Part shown: positions 7,994-8,158 of the stretch, in pieces
Position numbering within the stretch: the stretch's first letter is position 1
How the letters are laid out: every line of letters starts with the position of its first letter
Source of the DNA: an uncultured Catenibacterium sp.
GTDB lineage: Bacteria > Bacillota_I > Bacilli_A > Erysipelotrichales > Coprobacillaceae
Direction of reading: 5' to 3'
DNA length: 8,158 bases
Assembly: GCA_900764725.1 (NCBI GenBank)
Contig: CAAFPB010000487.1
Coordinates: 1 to 8,158 of the forward strand
Translations under genes and position numbers: made by a program
Notes under the pieces: generated by a model
The model's input: only the letters and a program-made list of their open reading frames with translations
What the model was told of the DNA's origin: nothing
Database searches by the model: none

Positions 7994-8035
7994 GTTTAAA
8001 AAAATATTTTTGATTTTTTTCTTGTGTGTAAGTAT

Positions 8036-8059
8036 AAAAAAAGATCACCTTCGGTGATC
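8036..8059 (-). terminator. Rho-independent terminator reading leftward
   Basis: On the minus strand GATCACC, GAA, GGTGATC form a 7-bp stem with a 3-nt loop (8043-8059), followed by seven T (8036-8042). There is no T-run on the other side, so it acts only on leftward transcripts. It would end transcription entering from the right, upstream of the cas promoters, insulating the operon. It also forms the 3' end of the RNA candidate at 8036-8105. Confidence 0.85.
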
Positions 8060-8105
8060 ATGGATAAGAAAATCGGATTTTGGTATGAGCTATTCCCTTA
8101 CCCAT
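8036..8105 (-). ncRNA. Candidate small structured RNA upstream of the cas operon
   Basis: On the minus strand ATGGGTAAGGGAAT (8105-8092) can pair with ATTTTCTTATCCAT (8073-8060) over 14 positions: 11 Watson-Crick and three G-U pairs, with an 18-nt loop. The terminator hairpin follows directly. The three non-canonical pairs are G-U only in minus-strand RNA; in plus-strand RNA they would be A-C mismatches, which argues for a leftward transcript. A TATAGT box (8111-8116) sits about 6 nt before the stem, so an RNA of roughly 70 nt starting near 8105 fits, though no good -35 is seen. Alternatively this is the 3' untranslated end of a gene lying right of the window. I do not recognise a known RNA family. 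Confidence 0.4.
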
Positions 8106-8158
8106 CCTTTACTATACACTAATTTCACTTTTTATGCACTATATTGTCGCTTGAGAAC

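Larger units (their letters stand above)
7957..8157. repeat. Imperfect inverted repeats flanking the terminator/RNA segment
   Basis: TTCTCAAGC (7957-7965) and GACAATA (7974-7980) on the plus strand recur in the same order on the minus strand at 8157-8149 and 8148-8142. There the 8 nt that separate them on the left are missing. The pair encloses about 200 bp containing the terminator and RNA candidate. It could mark a small non-autonomous element (MITE) or a shared promoter/regulator motif facing outward. The window ends one base after the right copy, so target duplications cannot be checked. Confidence 0.35.

Noticed and set aside
8061..8105. Minus-strand 15-codon ORF from ATG 8105 and a 12-codon GTG frame nearby as an attenuator leader peptide
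   Set aside because: AAAGG abuts the ATG with no spacer, there is no run of regulatory codons, and the terminator is followed by separate promoter candidates.
8060..8122. Plus-strand 20-codon ORF starting ATG at 8060
   Set aside because: It is very short, has no properly spaced ribosome binding site, and is simply the reverse of the minus-strand stem-loop. I recognise no toxin or leader peptide in it.
8132..8158. C-terminal end of an upstream minus-strand gene (eight codons then TAA at 8132-8134)
   Set aside because: All three minus frames stop soon after the edge. Too little sequence remains to tell a real gene end from chance, although it would fit the terminator.
7850..8158. CRISPR repeat or mini-array upstream of cas3
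   Set aside because: No GGATTGAAA-type I-C repeat end and no regularly spaced repeats are seen; the true repeat lies outside the window and cannot be compared.

Overview
The window holds one complete type I-C CRISPR-Cas operon, read entirely on the minus strand (right to left): cas3, cas5c, cas8c (with an internal cas11c), cas7c, cas4, cas1, cas2. This is the canonical I-C gene order. The DNA is very AT-rich, with strong AAAGGAGG-type ribosome binding sites and TAA-dominated stops. That suggests a low-GC Firmicute, perhaps a gut Erysipelotrichia or Clostridia relative; the genus cannot be fixed from the sequence alone.

Layout from right to left. 7850-8158 (309 bases) has no convincing gene. 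It contains a minus-strand intrinsic terminator (8036-8059), directly preceded by a 14-bp stem-loop that pairs only in minus-strand RNA (a possible small structured RNA, 8036-8105). Several sigma-A-like promoter candidates for the cas operon follow at 7887-7978. The interference block is 2055-7840: Cas3 nuclease-helicase, then the Cascade subunits Cas5c, Cas8c and Cas7c. The adaptation block is 57-2052: Cas4, Cas1, Cas2. Genes are packed with gaps of 1-13 nt or overlap (cas5c and cas8c by 26 nt), so a single transcript is likely. Bases 1-57 hold a nested inverted repeat that looks like the start of a type I-C leader. The repeat-spacer array should lie just beyond the left edge; no repeat is visible in the window.

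How the genes work together. Cas4, Cas1 and Cas2 select, trim and integrate spacers. Cas5c cuts the pre-crRNA, since I-C lacks cas6 and none is present here. Cas5c, Cas7c, Cas8c and Cas11c form the crRNA-guided complex, which recruits Cas3 to unwind and degrade target DNA. Every catalytic motif I looked for is intact, so the system looks functional.

Three points go beyond routine annotation. An internal start in cas8c with its own strong ribosome binding site would encode a 128-residue Cas11c. A possible small RNA lies upstream of the operon. The sequence in front of that RNA resembles the CRISPR leader at the other end of the window. The cas genes themselves are a known system type; I see no novel protein system.
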